Assembly (NCBI GenBank): GCA_900316475.1
Contig: ONDA01000010.1
Span: 1-64,000 of the forward strand
DNA: 64,000 nucleotides
DNA from: an uncultured Prevotellaceae bacterium
GTDB lineage: Bacteria; Bacteroidota; Bacteroidia; Bacteroidales; Bacteroidaceae
Direction: 5' to 3'
The notes beneath the pieces were generated by a model. That model ran no database searches, was not told where the DNA came from, and worked only from the letters and a program-made list of their open reading frames with translations. The position numbers and the translations under genes were made by a program. This document shows positions 63,698-64,000 of this stretch, one piece after another; positions within the stretch are counted from its first letter, which is position 1; every line of letters begins with the position of its first letter.

Positions 63698-63713
63698 AGG
63701 AAATCAACACTGA

Positions 63714-64000
63714 TTAGAAATAGAACTGATTATTCAGCCACGACATAGCTATCTGATATTCGTTGGAACTTGGCTCCCATCGTTCAAACAAGAGGGCGAA
63801 GTCCGGCTTGTGTTCGCGTCTGCCACCAAACGCATACCTGAACACGTTGAACACTTCCATTTCGGAAGAAGAATAACCAAAAGTCTCATCCGAATCGACT
63901 TTTAGACTTAATTCACTCGGTGACACTATCTCCCATACTGTTTCAAAAGGCACCCTCCTACATAAACATGTCGCCTCCCACATCTGCTTAAAGACATACG
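63714..64000 (-). CDS. C-terminal part of an unrecognised polysaccharide-cluster protein
   Basis: The frame is open to the right edge and ends at 63714 after about 95 residues (...YVFKQMWEATCLCRRVPFET ... RREHKPDFALLFERWEPSSN ... LNNQFYF). No family is recognised. It lies 16 bp upstream of the glycosyltransferase on the same strand, so it belongs to the same transcript. An internal ATG at 63983 exists but the frame continues beyond it. Confidence 0.6.
   Translation of the reverse strand, partial: YVFKQMWEATCLCRRVPFETVWEIVSPSELSLKVDSDETFGYSSSEMEVFNVFRYAFGGRREHKPDFALLFERWEPSSNEYQIAMSWLNNQFYF

Overview
The window reads as a chromosomal segment of a Bacteroidota species, most likely Prevotella or a close relative. 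The evidence is: promoters of the Bacteroidota type (TTTG, 19-20 nt, TAnnTTTG) upstream of many genes; families typical of the group (DUF4230, DUF4890, BspA-like DUF285 repeats, Bacteroidota-type LysRS, periplasmic-TPR histidine kinases); and secreted proteins ending in the Prevotella-style tail YYNLAGQRV...GLYI..GKK. No rRNA, tRNA, CRISPR array or transposase gene was recognised.

Layout. 1-510: start of a repeat-built secreted protein. 902-5297: alaS, a phosphopantetheinyl transferase and a BASS transporter on the minus strand. 5488-10283: plus-strand operon (polysaccharide deacetylase, GT2, MerR regulator, alpha/beta hydrolase, 5'-nucleotidase). 10761-18637: TPR histidine kinase, trmO, three AAA ATPases and a truncated paralogue of the kinase. 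19101-24699: two units, each a large secreted protein followed by a tiny protein that shares its N-terminus with the other tiny protein; a decayed AbiEii-like gene lies between them. 24879-35538: HTH regulator, AGCS symporter, two DUF4230 genes, two small secreted proteins and the lysS-gpsA-pgi-HAD group. 35721-39842: ROK kinase and menI-menF-menD. 40234-48358: a BspA-like surface protein, a TGS/nucleoside kinase and a pair of sensor proteins. 48366-49623: menB and a broken menC. 49702-52462: a helicase and a decayed toxin-antitoxin pair. 52484-64000: a minus-strand surface polysaccharide cluster that runs off the right edge.

The most unusual property is the repeat load. Almost every locus has its own family of short degenerate direct or inverted repeats at gene junctions. 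Very similar words also occur in frame inside conserved genes: alaS (twice), menF, menD, a helicase (twice), an esterase (twice, including its signal peptide), a nucleotidyltransferase, an epimerase and a capsule glycosyltransferase (twice). The alaS inserts are two copies of one 84-bp (28-codon) palindromic element. A second candidate system is the pair of small proteins starting MKKxYxNPEITIVNVQVAQM, each encoded just downstream of a large secreted protein.

Several accessory genes are decayed by internal or terminal deletion (AbiEii-like, RelE-like, menC, TPR sensor), which points to active loss and rearrangement. Menaquinone genes menI, menF, menD and menB are present but split, with menC truncated where the helicase/polysaccharide region begins.
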